In this document: positions 5,576 to 5,827 of the stretch, piece after piece
How the letters are laid out: the number at the start of each line of letters is the position of its first letter
Position numbering within the stretch: position 1 is the first letter of the stretch
Origin: Fimbriimonadia bacterium
GTDB taxonomy: Bacteria; Armatimonadota; Fimbriimonadia; Fimbriimonadales; Fimbriimonadaceae
Reading direction: 5' to 3'
Length of the DNA stretch: 5,827 bases
NCBI GenBank assembly: GCA_029824495.1
Contig: JALGXY010000472.1
Coordinates: 1-5,827, forward strand
Notes under the pieces: generated by a model
Told to the model about the DNA's origin: nothing
What the model saw: the letters and a program-made list of their open reading frames with translations, nothing else
Databases searched by the model: none
Program-made: the position numbers and the translations under genes

Positions 5576-5827
5576 ATGAAGATTCAGCTCCTGGGAACAG
5601 GCGGCGCAGACGGAGTGCCGGGCCTGTTCGGAAACACCAGAGTCAGCAACTATGCCCGAGAGCATGGCGGCAAAGACGTTCGGATGAGATCGGCAGCCGT
5701 CATCGACGACTGCATCAAGCTCGATTTCGGCCCGGATACATGGCAGCAGCTCACTCGCTACAACCTGGATGCGCGAGACTGGACCGCCATCGTCATGACC
5801 CACAGCGATGCGGATCACTTTGCGGTC
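5576..5827 (+). CDS. MBL-fold (metallo-beta-lactamase superfamily) hydrolase, 5' part only
   Basis: Partial gene: the first 84 codons are present and it runs off the right edge. The start MKIQLLGTGGADGVPG is the typical first strand and glycine turn of PhnP-like and related MBL-fold hydrolases (LGTGxxxGxP). Residues 39-49 (SAAVIDDCIKL, followed by DFGPD) form the second strand pair with the usual DxGP turn, and VMTHSDADH (73-81) is the metal-binding loop. The classic motif is HxHxDH; here it reads H76-S-D78-A-D80-H81, with Asp in place of the second His. Members hydrolyse phosphodiesters, cyclic nucleotides or other esters using two metals; the substrate cannot be told from this fragment. Start fixed by the glycine-rich strand and by a Shine-Dalgarno AAGGA upstream. 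It sits 3 bases after the DUF1015 gene, so the two are very likely cotranscribed. Fold call is strong, function open. Confidence 0.87.
   Translation, partial: MKIQLLGTGGADGVPGLFGNTRVSNYAREHGGKDVRMRSAAVIDDCIKLDFGPDTWQQLTRYNLDARDWTAIVMTHSDADHFAV

Overview
This is an ordinary-looking, gene-dense stretch of bacterial chromosome with moderately high GC (high fifties percent by eye) and almost no non-coding DNA. Eight protein genes can be supported, two of them cut by the window edges. I see no rRNA, tRNA, CRISPR array, insertion sequence, phage gene or long repeat, and no gene-free stretch longer than about 50 bases. The lineage cannot be fixed from the sequence. A DUF1015 protein, an IspA-type prenyl diphosphate synthase, a DUF374-type acyltransferase and a rhomboid with a soluble tail, together with weak or absent Shine-Dalgarno signals, would suit a Planctomycetota-like (possibly Phycisphaerae-like) bacterium, but this is a low-confidence guess.

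Layout: two divergent transcription units meet near position 4245-4294. Leftward (minus strand), six genes follow each other closely: an IspA-type (2E,6E)-farnesyl/geranylgeranyl diphosphate synthase (3366-4244), a 110-residue protein of unknown function (3011-3343), a five-helix membrane protein with a cytosolic-looking zinc ribbon (2078-2986), a YebC/TACO1-family protein (1311-2054), a rhomboid intramembrane serine protease with a helical C-terminal tail (216-1304), and the start of a DUF374-type lysophospholipid acyltransferase-like protein (1-219, cut). The gaps are 22, 24, 23 and 6 bases, followed by a 4-base ATGA overlap, so this reads as one operon. Rightward (plus strand) come a DUF1015 protein (4295-5572) and, three bases later, the start of a metallo-beta-lactamase-fold hydrolase (5576-5827, cut).

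Together: four of the six leftward genes concern membranes (isoprenoid chain synthesis, membrane-protein cleavage, acyl transfer, and a membrane protein of unknown role), and YebC is a translation or gene-expression factor. This is a loose envelope theme, not evidence of a dedicated system. I did not find a convincing undescribed system. The points most worth a second look are an Asp-to-Asn change in the second Asp-rich motif of the prenyl synthase, an HxDxDH variant of the metal motif in the MBL-fold protein, the zinc-ribbon membrane protein and its unknown small neighbour, a hairpin that would display a Shine-Dalgarno sequence in its loop, and a start-site conflict at the divergent junction.
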